Positions 44,630 through 57,445 of a stretch of DNA of 64,000 bases are shown here, in pieces. The notes under the pieces were generated by a model that did no database searches, was not told the origin of the DNA, and saw only the letters and a list, made by a program, of their open reading frames with translations. Source of the stretch: Hamiltosporidium tvaerminnensis (taxonomy: Eukaryota; Microsporidia; Dubosqiidae). The stretch spans positions 1,113,746 to 1,177,745 of the forward strand of contig CM061249.1 of NCBI GenBank assembly GCA_022605425.2. The letters are read 5' to 3'. How positions within the stretch are numbered: position 1 is the first letter of the stretch; every line of letters starts with the position of its first letter. A program made the position numbers and the translations under genes.

Positions 44630-47600
44630 CCCTTTAATCCCATATCTTTTTAAGAGTCTAGCCCCGAGTTATACTCAATGTTTTTCAAATATTTTATAAC
44701 TTTTTGGTGAAATATCATGCTTGCTGAGCGGTATCTTTGACAAAAACTTTGGCGTAATTCAAGCTTCTCACTCTAGAAAAGGCAACATAAAGTTTCTCGT
44801 AGTTATAAACAGGGGTTGGCTAAAAACCACCAAAAAAATCTAATGTTTGACTCTGGGCTTTGTTAAATGCCACGATAAATACCAGTTTTACCGGAAATTA
44901 ATTTCATTTAAGTTGAAATGGAAGACCTGCATTTGATGTCAAATCAATATTGAAGAAATATATAATTTTCTTTGGCATAAATAGTTATTTACTGGCTAGG
45001 ATAAGATTTGGCTTCATTTCATCTGAAATTTATCTGGTTCCGTACCAGAATCCTCTTTCTGTAAATAAATTTTTCAGAAGCATAAAAAATGCGCCTTTTT
45101 TGAAATTAAGCGCACAGTAAGGTGTTCGGCAGAGTATTAGGCTGTTTAAGATTCTACCGGATAATCGTTCAAATCATTCATGTTATTACCGATAAGACTA
45201 TCTGTACCTATATTTGTTTTTTTTTGCCTCGAAGAATATCAAATATATTTTGATTGATTTTATTAGCCTCTTCATTTGTATGCGAAAAAATTATTTTTTT
45301 GATGAGTTATAAACGTCTTTTTCCCATAAAAATTCGCCAAAAATATCTTTTATAATATCTTGAGAAATCCTATAATGTAAAATTCTAATAAGCTTTCCTC
45401 CAAACTATCAGTATTTAAAAGTTTTTCGAAGCCAAGTTATATAATCTATAAACTTATAGCTTGTCTTTCGCACGCATATCGTTACAAAGCTTTAATATTC
45501 CAAAACTTTTCAAGAATGAGCTAAAAATGAAGTGATTAAACAACATCTGATGCCCCAGCCTCTCGTATTAACGACAAACACTGTCTATAGTCTCCCTATA
45601 ATAGTACTTTTTTCCACTAAAACTTAATCAGAATTTACATGGTATTTCCCGTAATAAGCTAGTTATACTTGCAGAGCGAAAACTGGAGTTACAGTGGCTT
45701 TTTTCCATATAATTGAAGAACAATATACATTCCTTGCCCCTCGCTTAAATTTTGTTAAACCTACAAATATAGGTTTCATTAAAAATCAACGAAACATTCA
45801 ATCTGAATGATGTTTCTCTTCCTTTGTGTAATAAGTTCGCAGCTATTTCTGCAGGAGCAACTGAAATAACAGTTTTCTCAAGTCGTTTTATCACATAATT
45901 CAACGTTATATAAAGTTAAGTTTTTCCACCGTGTCCGCGTCTGTCTAAAAAGAAACAATATTGTTCTTCAGAGCTGTTTTTAATGCTTTAATAATTTGAT
46001 CGAATGAAATTTTTTGGTTTTATATAATGTTTCTTCAAACTTAATGTTATTTTGATTCTCGAGTATATCACGTTGTGAAGAGAGATTTTTTGTGGGGGGT
46101 TTGTAATCACAAATCACTACAACTTATCCATATGTATTCAAAATTTCAATTTTATCCTGCAATGCATAAATGACAAAAATCTTCAATGGTATGTTCGTGA
46201 AAGTGGCAGTAATCTTCGATTAGATTGTTCCTTCTTTTGTTTTTAGTTTTGATATATCTGTAACATCATTAAAAAAACATATATGAAAAGAAATCTTATA
46301 TTTTTTCGCTATTTAAGTTGCCACTGCATTGTTCAAAGTCGTTTCAAACGTGTTCATCCATTATAAATCGCTTTTCTCAAGAAATCAAAATAATTTATAT
46401 AGATTTTTCTGGCTAAAGACCTCAAACATTGAAATATAGTAGCCCCGGATATTTGCAATCATAAAAGTCATAAGTATTACGATTCAGAAATCAATCTACA
46501 ATACGCAAAATCTTTTCGATTATTTCCAAAGTTTCTAATCCGAGGTATCCATGTATGGTTTCAATAGTTAATTTAACCCAGGCTGTAACGTGTTATCTCT
46601 ATTTGTATAGATAGCTTATTACATTTTTCTGTTCGTTATATTTTAATAACATAAATTTAACTACTTCAATATGAACCGCATTTTTTGACTGTATGGCTTT
46701 GTTCTTGGGTATAAAATTTTGTTTTTCACAGATTGCTCCGTAATAGCGTGAATAGCTTAAATCCAATGCGTTTGGATTTCATTGAATTTAAAACATAATT
46801 TGCGAGGTCGGATCTTTTGTAAGCATGGACAAATAAGGTTTTACACTTTAAAATGACGCTTATAAGTCAGGATTTATGTGGCACTTATATTTTTAAGATA
46901 GAGATGGATTATAAAGAACCACTTACCTATTATTAATATAATTTCTACTTACTAGATTGGATCGCCTTCACGTATAGGATATAGGCGATATCTATCTAAC
47001 TTTAGAACAGTAGAATCTCAAAAATGTTTCGAAAAGTTTTGGGTAATTTATTTTCAGCCATGCAATATGAATATGACGAAGGCCTAAGGAAACAGGAATC
47101 ATAATTTGAGTCATTATATCAAATATTTTTTAGTTAGTTTTATCAGGAATTTCAGCAGAGATAATCTTATATATTCCCGTAGTATCGCAGTGGTTTATTA
47201 TCTTCTTCTAATGTAATTTATATCTAAAGATGAGATAACTCTTTGTTGTAAATTAACCGCTATAGCGATATGCCCTTATCCTTCTAAAAATTTCATTTGA
47301 AAATATTTCAGTTCTTAGAGGCCCATGATCTTAGATGAATCATCTAGCTTCTTAATCAGGCCGGTTTTCGCTTTTTAAATTTTTATCGCGGTTTATATTT
47401 TTCTGCATACTTCGATTGCCGGTCAATGTAAATCAAGATCCGATTTTTTTATTCTTTTTAATATCGCCATACCACCTTGATACTTTTTGTACATGCTTCG
47501 AAGACTGTCTGAAAATGCCCAAGGCAATATTGTTCGCTTTCCCGCAGGATCGCTGATTGTAATCAGTTTTACCAATATGTACCAAATCACTGTATTTCTC

Positions 47601-48720
47601 ATCTTGTAAATCTTTCTGATGAGTTCTAGCATAGATCAAATCATTGGCTTCGGCTTTGCAATATGCATCAACAAGATTCCGTTGAATCAATCCTGCTGCT
47701 CTTAGAAGCGGTAGATTTCTCTTTTATTTCAAATAATAGGAACAAAATTGCTTTAGCATAACATTTTTAAGGGCGTTAACGCTTGTTCCTCTTGCATTAT
47801 AAAGTTGTATCTTAAAGCCCCAAGTTTGTTCTCTATATAGAAACAAGGGGGGTAGCATAAAGTATCAAAGTTTTTATGCCTGTAGTCTATACATACGTAT
47901 GTTTTTTAGGTTAGTGTATCTTCGGGTCATAGATGCCTCAGTAGGGCTCTAACAATCGAATATTTACTCTAACCACTTAGGAAAACTGTGGCTGCTTCAT
48001 AAAAACGTTGATTAGCATACTTTTTCAGATTAACTGAAATATTTTGAACTTTTTCCCCTTTAATTTTAGTCTTTGAGTTCGGCTTTAAATATTTTTGCTC
48101 CTTTTCGACTTCATACATGACTTTAAATACAAATGCACACGGATTTAACTTCATAACATCATATAATTTTGATATTATCTTTAAGAAACATGTTTTTTTT
48201 CTAGTTCGTTGATTCTTTCGTTGTTTGCAGAATCGTGCTTAAAAACATATAATTGAGTATTTGTTCGGATATTTTCTCTTTATGGATGCAATTACCTAAA
48301 GATAGTACATTTGTTTATGAATACGGTAACAGAATGGACCTAAGCGGGTTGGAATTTTAATATTTACCCCGATTGAGACAAAGACAAAAGCACACTATAA
48401 GCTCATATATTATTTATGAATTTAATTAAATCAGTATCTTCACACGTCATTTTCCTTTTGAGGGATTTATGTATTATATTTCTGGTAATTTGATCGATCG
48501 TTTATTGCAATATATTAAATATCTCGATGCAGAACATTCAAGATTTGCAAATTTAGCTTCGCAGCACTGACAGATTATATTCAGACTATCGAAATTTTCT
48601 TTTTATTTTTTTTTCGAACTCTGTTAATTATTTTAACACAATACATTCCAGTGGCTTTTTTTTACGTTAGTGCATTAAAATTATATCGTATACTTTATTT
48701 CTTTGGATCTCTTCGCTAGA
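44630..48720 (-). mobile_element. Decayed Helitron (RepHel: HUH replicase plus Pif1-type helicase)
   Basis: Reading the minus strand from 48720 down, broken frames follow the order of a Helitron RepHel protein. CCEAKFANLE is near 48540-48570, and FVSIGVNI then CYRIHKQMYY near 48270-48380. LVDAYCKAEANDLIYARTHQKDL lies near 47600-47680, with GKRTILPWAFSDSLRSMYKKYQ near 47480-47550. GLRHIHIAWLK at 47050-47084 is the HUH motif (His-x-His at 47067-47075). The helicase follows: FLLDRRGHGGKT near 45918-45953 (Walker A, normally GPGGTGKT), THTNEEANKINQNIFDIL near 45235-45290, and QFPVKL then AFNKAQSQTL near 44840-44910. KLYVAFSRVRSLNYAKV at about 44750-44800 is motif VI. Many stops and frameshifts show long inactivity. 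The 5' TC and 3' hairpin-CTRR ends were not identified. Confidence 0.88.
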
Positions 48721-51589
48721 TTGCACAGCTAAACCATTTTCCATTAGATTCCTTAGGCTAATTTATTAGCATGCATCTCCTCTTATCCTTTATTTTCTCT
48801 GAGAGTTTTTAGTGGTGGTAACTCAGCCTTTTTTTCTTCCTCGGATTAATGTTTCTCCGGGGATTTTTGTCCCATCGATCTGAATTTTTTCTCTTCGTAT
48901 AACACATTCGCCGTTAACTTTGTAAGTCACTCTAGATCTTTATATTTTTTTGGGTTTATCACTTTCCGTCTTTTTTCGTTTAATCTCTATGACATATGTG
49001 AATTTTTTTTGAAAACTGTTTTATGTGGCATAATATACCATTTAGTGAATAATTTATTTAATTTTGTATTTTTTTGGAAGCGTTTTAGTTAAAACTGATC
49101 GTTTTTTTTATGATTTTACTTGGAACAAAAATATTTTATTAGTTGATCTTTGGGTAAGGGTACTCTCTATGGTTATATTTGAATTATCAGTATATCTATT
49201 TAAATCCCTTATGATAAAACTTGGTTAGGGCTAGTATAAAGAAGAGACAAAAATTGTGTGTTTGATAAATGAATGAATTTAAAGATTATGTAAATAAAAG
49301 TATCCATTTATTTATAGACTTATCGCAAGATCGATAAATTTTTTTTTAAAAAAAGCTTCAAATATAAGTCTTCCAAGCACTATTTTTCTCACGTTGTAGC
49401 TAGTTTGAATGTATATTTCTACTTTTAGTTTATAATGTTCTTTATATATTATTTTGTTTATATTTTGAGTCAAAGCTTGAATTATATTTATAATTTCAAT
49501 ATTTTGAATTCATAAATTTTACTTTTGAATACTTGAGGGTCCTCCTCATTGCATTCAAGTATATTATGTGCATATATTGTTTGATCCACGATTTACCTCT
49601 ATATCTACTCTTTCTTGGTTTCGTAGTAGTTTCCACCGATTCTAAATTTTTTATCGTGCAAAATTAATTAGCTTGACTAATTCTTGAGTACTATTAAATA
49701 AATGTCTCCTTCTTTCATAAAAACTTTTTAACAAATTCTTGCCGCTTACTGTTAATATACTCGTACAAGTTTCAGATAAAAACTCTGCATAAATTGCTTT
49801 AAATACTTTTTTCAAAAATGAAAACTTTAGAAAATGAAAAATAGCAGTATATTATTCCTGCTACACATTACAACCTAGAAAGTATTTTTAAGAATAATTG
49901 ATGCATATGTTTCTATGAACACTAAAATATTTCTCGCGTTTTGTGTTGTAATTTTGACTACAATTATTGGTCGTGTAAGATTTATGACTAAATCAAAAGA
50001 TTATATCGTAATCGAAGCACTATTATAGGTGTTTTGTATTTTTTAACCAATTTAAAATTTCGAGATAAACCCTACTAGGCGTCTTTATAGTATTACTCGT
50101 TTATAATATATAAAATAATTTAGAAGTAGTTTTTTTAAAAGTATTTTTTAGCTGTACTTCAAAAGTTCATCATTTGTTTCCAGAATATCTTTTCAAATCA
50201 ATATGATTTATAACATAAAGATAATATTTTTTGTTATGTAATTATATTAACGATTTAACCTTTTTACGAGGAACAAAATTTTTATATTTAGCAGATGTTT
50301 TGCCGTAGTCCAATACAACTGATTTGAACTTTCCTAGTATTTTTTTGTATGTTGGACCAATCGGTCTTAGTATACAAAGCAATTAAATTCAAATTCTTTT
50401 CAAATAATCATTTAATAAGCGGTTTTTCAAAACCAAAACTCATTCATAGCATTGCTCCATCCGGTTTTGTAAAAATTTAATTTTTTGGTAAATAGAAACA
50501 ATCCAATTTTTGTCTTAATGAGCGTTTTCTGGTCGTTTTAATTTTCAATTAGATAACTGTTATCCAGTAAAAAAATATTGAATTATTTTTTATTCCTAAT
50601 TAGTCTTCTTGAATATTATTTTTAGTATTTTTGATTTACCCTATAATCTAAAATAATTGTTTAAAAGAACTTATTGCACTTTAGGATAAAATTTTGTTTG
50701 ATTATGACGTTTTAACATGTTAAACACAAAAAAAATGACAATGACCGACTTTAATACCATTTTTAGGTTTCAATATGAAAAAACATTTTCACATAATTAG
50801 GTATCAAAGACATATCAAAACTTGAAGATTCATTTAATATATTCTATGTGGAAAAAAACATGATAGAAATACAACTGCTGTAAGAAAACTCTCAAAAACC
50901 AGAAATGATTCGGGTTCATTATTGATGGGTTTAATATTTTTTTCTAAATACACAATGCTTTCTATTCGATGTTTCGATTTAGTAAATATGTAAAACAAAA
51001 AGTCAATATAAAATCAAGGATTACTCTAAAATACACCTTTAATGAGAAAATTGCATTTAAATTACTAAAGCGATGTAAATAGTAAAAATATGTGCTGTAT
51101 ATTTTTCTAATGTTGCAAAGGTTGCATTTAAAATAAAATTATAGGTTATTTAGAAAACTTAAAAAGCAATTTGTTTCATACTAGATTAAGCTACTGATCA
51201 GAAATTTAAATTCATTAACTATGCTGATATATAAAATGTCTTTTTTAATATTTATAAATAAATAAAGAATAATAGAAAAAATATTCCGATTTTACATCAA
51301 GATTTATAACATTCATTGTTTTAGATATCCGTCATTCTTAACATAATACATAAAAAATTATACCTTTTGTTGATCTATGTTGTGAAAATATCCCACTCCT
51401 TTTGGTAAAATAGATATATACATAATTGTTGGAATAATAGAAGATTGCAAAGGTAAACCGCACTAAGAACATTTTAAGAAGTGGAAAGCAAACCAATATA
51501 AGATTTGAAAAACTTTTTGCACGCGATTTGACTCAAGAAATCAATAACAAGCAATTAATAAACATTCAATATTTTTAATAAATATTTAT
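48721..51589. other. Subtelomeric AT-rich stretch, nothing firm
   Basis: 48721-49040 may still belong to the Helitron's 5' part (Lys/Glu-rich broken frame on the minus strand). The rest shows nothing I recognise. Confidence 0.4.
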
Positions 51590-52545
51590 ATACCAGTAGT
51601 AACACTTGAATTCAGCGAGTTCTAAAAATTGTATGATGTAGCTTGCCAATGTTAGTAAAGAACAAGTTCTATCTACGTCCGGAATATGAAGCAGTTGTAC
51701 CTTCTTAGAACAGAACACGGATAAATTTAAGTAGTGTTGAGCTGAAAGCGAATATATATTTTGCAACTCTTTGAATATCTGGGACAAAACAAAGAAACAT
51801 TTAATAAAATAGCAGTATCTTAAAAGTGGAAAATAATAATAACGCACATCTCGCATTAATAAAGAATTTTTATAGGTTGTATAAGGTTTAAAAGAGGAAG
51901 TCCTAAGAAAAAAATAGAAGAAGCTCAACTACTAAGTTAAATAATAAAATATAAACCCGAATACTACATTTGAAGCTATGTATACAAAAAAATGAGCTTG
52001 TAGGGGTATGTGCCACCCCAAAATAGTTAAAGAATGGAAGTATAGGACCTGGGGAGGGTGCAGTGTTCTGCTATATCCAAGATAGAAATGTTTTAGAGCG
52101 AGCAACTTGCGTATGTAAACACATCAACCCGTGCGGAAACAATTAGAAATTATAGCTACAAACTTTGAGAAAATGCCTGACTAATACAATACTAGACAAG
52201 ACAATGAGGGGGCTTGATGTATACATATACTGTATCTAAATAGATATAAATTTAGTAATCTAAAACAAATTAAAAGTCACCCAGTTCATGAACTTCTTGT
52301 AACCGAGCGTGAATATAAGTGTTGAAACTAGAACGAAAACTGATATCCGAATTCGGAATTATAAACTCGATCCTTATTAGAGTAAGAGTAAAAAAAGAAT
52401 GCCACACATTGAGGTAGAAATTACACCCAAAGATTCAATCCAAAAATAAAAAGGAAAACTTAAGAAGTTGATTTAATTGCCTCTGTGTTAAGTCTTATTT
52501 GTAAATTTAGCGGAGAGATAATCCTTATGGTTTAACCACGAAAGG
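51590..52545 (+). mobile_element. LINE relic: RT end plus endonuclease domain (decayed)
   Basis: From about 52265 the plus strand reads KSHPVHELLVTEREY, then in shifted frames VETRTKTDIRIRN (52321-52360), IEVEITPKDSIQK (52411-52450) and LKKLDLIASVLSLICKFSGEII. These match, in order, VDTRIKTDVNIRN, IKVGITSLDSLQI and LRKYDLLAHELGLIYKCSVEII of the fragment at 39647-40330. Upstream, 51690-51760 (NLSSVELKANIYFATL) and 52020-52080 weakly resemble the reverse-transcriptase thumb region; this part is less certain. Stops and frameshifts are frequent. A minus-strand frame at 51575-51928 is a shadow. Confidence 0.7.
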
Positions 52546-52549
52546 CATT

Positions 52550-52563
52550 GGGGGGGGGGGGGG
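52550..52563 (+). repeat. 14-base G homopolymer
   Basis: An uninterrupted run of G in a region otherwise near 75-80% A+T. It sits at the downstream edge of the LINE relic. Confidence 0.9.
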
Positions 52564-53699
52564 CAAACCACTACAAGACATATGTTAAAGAATACAAATA
52601 AGATGATGGGGAGACATAAATCCAATCGATAATACTTAAGAAAATAGTCAAAATTTATTATGATCGACGAGGACTCGAGTCGAGTTGGATTTCCGAGAAG
52701 AGTTGAAAGTATTTTATTAGGTGTTTTATATATATCTTTATGAACTAGGAATCAAAACATTTTTTTAAGACAAGCTAGTGTCGAGGATGATGGTGTTCGG
52801 TAAGAAAACACAAGATAGAATACTTCTAATTTCAGATGGCAATACCACAGTAGAAGAACTCACAATAAACATAAATAAAGAATCCGATTTAGGAGGATAA
52901 AAGTAAGTTGTTAAAGCGGAAGTAAAAATTATATTAAAAGATAAAATTCATCAACTCGGAATTTTGTTAAAAAATTTAGATATGAAAAATGGCATAAAAA
53001 ATAATGCAAATATCTAAGTTTAAAAACATGATAGATTACTTAAAGTGTCTTAAACTTAATATTGGAATGAATTGTATAGTTTGAATTATTAATTATACAG
53101 TATATAACAAATTTATTTGAGTTTTCAATTTTCTTATCAAATTTATAAAATTCCGTGTATATCAATGCTTTAAAACATCTCATGTCACTAAAAATATGTG
53201 AAATCCATCATCATATTTCATAATAACCAAGATTTTTTATTTTATTATAACTTCTTGGATTTAAATTTCCCAACAAAACATTTTTAAAAAGTTATGTCTT
53301 AGTATTTCCTTAAAGATCCATATGAAATTTTGTATAATGTACCTAAAGTATTGAACAGCAACTGATTTTATACAAACAAAAGTATATATACTCGAAGTTG
53401 ATAAATGAAATTATTTGTATTTTTACCCAAAATTGGTAAATATAAATATCCTGATAACTAATATATCCTTTAACAAAAAAAAATACAAATACATTTAGTA
53501 GAATTTTAAACAATATTTTGATCCTAATTCATTATATTTTGAAAGAATATTAGACCTAACATCAAATTCATAGAGTATATCGATCACGTTTACATTTATA
53601 ATAAGCTTCTAAATATTTATCAAGTTCTAACTCATTATTAAAAATTTCGTTTTATTATAATTAAAATTTAATTTTTTTCAATAGATAAGTGATAAAAAG
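52564..53699. other. AT-rich stretch, nothing recognised
   Basis: No gene or repeat recognised; 52600-52920 is slightly richer in G+C and may be LINE-derived. Confidence 0.35.
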
Positions 53700-54215
53700 A
53701 ACCGACCGCAGCTAAACTTGTGGGTAATTGCCATGTATAAGCATGGAAACCTAGCCTTGCTCACTCGGGTTAGAAGACTTTGCGCCTGGGAGATATAAAA
53801 ATAAAACCCATTAAAAGCCGGGAGAGCTAAGTAGCAGGTTATACCTGTTGGTATGACATTGCACTGTCTAGGTGGACCCCATGTAAGTCTCTGAAATATA
53901 TCTTAGCTAGAAGTTTATTGGGTTCAGAAAGTGTAGAGTAAGTGGGAATGCTTCATAGTCTTGGGGGAGCCCAGGGGGGCTTCGGCCTTCGATAGCACTC
54001 CATGCAACGGACATTAACGAACTCCCGGCAACTGCCTCGCCTATTAATTAGATTCTATACATTTGGTAGATGAAAGGCTTTGGGACGTAGGTATCGCAGG
54101 GGTTACCGATGGAGTATTGGGGTAGCAGTCATTTATGTTAAACCTAGAACTGCGTTAATGTCATAAAAACAAATATAACACTTGCCACTATTTTAAAAAG
54201 ATGTGATACTTTTAA
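53700..54215 (-). repeat. Dispersed repeat R, copy g (inverted, lacks one end)
   Basis: It is the reverse complement of the first 500 bp of the R unit. It contains gcatggaaacctagccttgc, gttggtatgacattgcactg and gcaactgcctcgcctattaa, and ends aaaagatgtgatactttta. About 220 bp of the unit are missing on its left. This copy has the most G+C-rich centre (tcttgggggagcccagggg at about 53960). Confidence 0.88.
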
Positions 54216-56754
54216 ATAAATAATTATTTATACCAAATTAAAATATTATTTAAATTATTATTTATTTGAATTGTTTTTCGTTTTAATCCGTATTGCTCCA
54301 GTGAAAGCTAAGGAGCAAAGAAAACCAAAAAAACATTAATCCAAACATTTATAAAATTGTTGTAGAAATTGTATTTGAACAAGGTAGATAAATTAAAAAC
54401 ATTGAAATTAACAAACAATTAATATAAAAACAGATAATGAAATGTAGTTTTAATTTTGAAGTAGTATAATAAGAACAAGATTATCAGTTAGAGACATATT
54501 AATGTACTATACAATTTATTTAAATTTAATTCTTTATATAATTAGAGTAAACCACTAGATAAGTAAAATAACAAATAAAATAATGGAAAACTAAGTAATA
54601 TTTTACAAATGTAACAATTTATGTTTTAAATTAGTCAAATATGAGTTAATAGTTTAAGACGAAATTTTTGTATGAATATATTGTGATGAATCAAATATCA
54701 AAATTCTCTAATAAAGATTTTATGATATAGTGGGAATAACTTAAGGACTGTATAAATATAAATAAAAGCATTTTATTTCAACGAAGTCAATAGTATTACA
54801 TTTTAATAAATTTTCTTGAAAGTATTATACGTGAAATTTAAATACTCTTTCAGATTTATATCATTCTTTAAATTAGAATTGTATTCTTTATAAGTAACAA
54901 AAACAATATATTTATAATAGAAGCTATAACTGTAAATAAATTAAAGAAAGGTAAATAGTATAAGGTTATATAGGAATCCAAAGTTATGTATGAATACCCT
55001 ATATGATCAAAGTTTCATTCAATATATTGAAGGCTTTTAAAAACATGTTCACAAAATTTAATACGGCCATATTTAGGTCAAACACAACGTATTATGGCCA
55101 AGATTAAAAAATATTATTTTAAGATAATCAGTTAAGGTTTGAATAGTTAAAATGTTCTAAATGACCATAAAAAAGCAAGCAATACCTTACACTCAAAAAC
55201 TTCTAATTATAGTAAATTTTATAAGTTTATTAGACTTAACACTCAAAAATCATAGAAGAAGAGAAAATACTTAATTATATATTCGAATACAACATATTGA
55301 TACGAATCAACGAATTTAACGGTAAATGAATATTAAATTAGTATAAAATTAATAAATTACATCAAAGTATAGCAAAATCATAATTTATTTAGAACCAAAT
55401 ATTGCTTTACTAAAACAAGACAAGAATAAAGAAGCCAGAATTCTTTTATAATTAGAAAAACTGCTGCATGAGTAACCGTTATAACTTGATAAGGGAATAA
55501 CAAAAGAAATATATAAAAAATATAGGAACAATTTAAAACAGAAAATTCGAATAAAAAAACAAGAAATATGAAAAAGAGCAATTAAAAATAGAATTAAAAT
55601 AAATTTTATCTTAACCGACTCTATACAAGTTAAAATTCTAAACTAAGAAAACATAAATAAAATAAATGCTTAACTAAAATCATCCACATGAAAGAATAAA
55701 AGTTCGATAATTGTAAATAAAATTTGAAATGGTACAATTTTTTTATGCAAAAAAGAAATATTTTATCTTAACCGCTATAAACAATACTAATTTCATATAG
55801 AACATAAAATATGAAATATATACTAGTTTATATTACAGAAAAGACTATACAGATTTTATACAATATAAACTTACGTTACAAAAAAGCAACTGAAATCTAC
55901 CACTAGTTATTTAAAATAACGAGTTTACAATATAAATATATTTTTCTTTAATTAAAAGCCAACATCATATAGTTAAACTTAAAAAATATATGACAACAAC
56001 AAGTACAGTATTTTAAGTATGTAATAAAAATACAAATCAAGTTTTTAATATGTTATAAATTTAATTTAGAACAAAATGTATGACTTAATACAGAAGAAGT
56101 GACAAAGTTATCAAAAAAATGAATAAAAAACTTACTAAAGTTTATATCCCATGCATATCTATGTAGCGAAAGTACGTAGTATTCCAAATAATATTTTTGA
56201 ATGAAACATCTAAATTTTGAATTTTTAAAAAAATTATTGTGTAATGAATTGAATCGAACAACCAAGCAATATTTATTTTCGTTATAATATTACATTTTAC
56301 AGCCTTAAAATTGTATATTCCTGAAACTCCGTAGAAAAATAAAATTAATACAAATTATAAATAAAAAAGTATTGTGTCTAAATAAAAACCGTATAGTTTT
56401 AAAAGAAATAATATGTTATGCTGGTGAATTCTTAATTGCATTGTAAAATAAAAGAAACTGAGGATATTGAAATTAAAAAAAACAGTGCAGTTCGATAAGA
56501 TTTATTTCATTAAACAATTGATAGCTCGATAAATGATACCATACATACCTTTCGAAATCAGAAAAAAAATTTTAAAAATGAACCAACATGATATATAAGA
56601 AATAATAACGTAAAGAAAAATAAGCGGTAAATAAAAATAACAAAACAATATTACAAATTTATAATAACAGACTATCTCGGTTTTGGAAAAAAAATATATT
56701 TCTGTATAAACTAACACATAGAATGATTTAAAACCATTACCTCTTTTTTACAAA
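54216..56754. other. Subtelomeric AT-rich stretch, nothing recognised
   Basis: Small minus-strand frames (55378-55581, 56053-56265, 56502-56717) are hydrophobic and A+T-driven with no similarity; not called. Confidence 0.4.
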
Positions 56755-57445
56755 GTCACTAGTATAAATTTTTTTGATGACATTCACGCAGTTCTGAGTT
56801 TAACATATGTGACAGCATCCCCACCACACTATCTGTACCACTTACGATACCCTTTTCAAGGCTTTCATTTATAAAGTATATATGATCTATTTAATAGGGA
56901 AAAGGTTTGCGTAGCGTTTGCCCATATCTGTTACTAAGTTTTGATTGTAGGTAGAACATAGCTCGAACTTAACCTTTCGAGATTATGCAGGATTTTCACT
57001 TACTCTATCCACTCCGAAGCCAATAAATGCTCGCTAAGATATATTTTGATGACTAACACAGACCTACTTAGACAATGCAATATCATAACAAAAGTATAAC
57101 ATGTTACATCGCTCCACAGTTTCAAAATTATTTATTTCTATCTCTTTACGCTAATTCTTATAACCTGGTGTTTGAGACTATGTTTTATTCTTTTAGATCA
57201 CACTTACCTTAAGTTAATTTGCAGTCTAAAATCTAGTCACATAACAACCTAAAAAAGTACACAAAAAAAGCATTGAAAATTTATGAACCTTTTCTTTGAA
57301 TTAGAACAGCCATGGAACCCAAAAAATAAAGATTGGTGTAATTTGTACAAAAAAGCAAAACACTTAGTTGATACATACCTTTCATCAAATAATTTACAAG
57401 TAGCACAGTCTTAATGTGGTTATCCTCTCTCTACTATGGCCTTAG
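56755..57445 (+). repeat. Dispersed repeat R, copy h (diverged, full span)
   Basis: It runs from gatgacattcacgcagttctg to gtggttatcctctctctac with the full internal order preserved but many substitutions. Confidence 0.8.

Noticed and set aside
51575-51928. 117-codon minus-strand frame
   Set aside because: No ordered features; it lies opposite the plus-strand LINE relic.
53700-54215. Resemblance of repeat R to the 3' part of large-subunit rRNA (ggtatgacattgcactgtctagg)
   Set aside because: A loose match to one bacterial 23S region was seen, but universal rRNA landmarks such as the sarcin-ricin loop are absent and the match does not extend.
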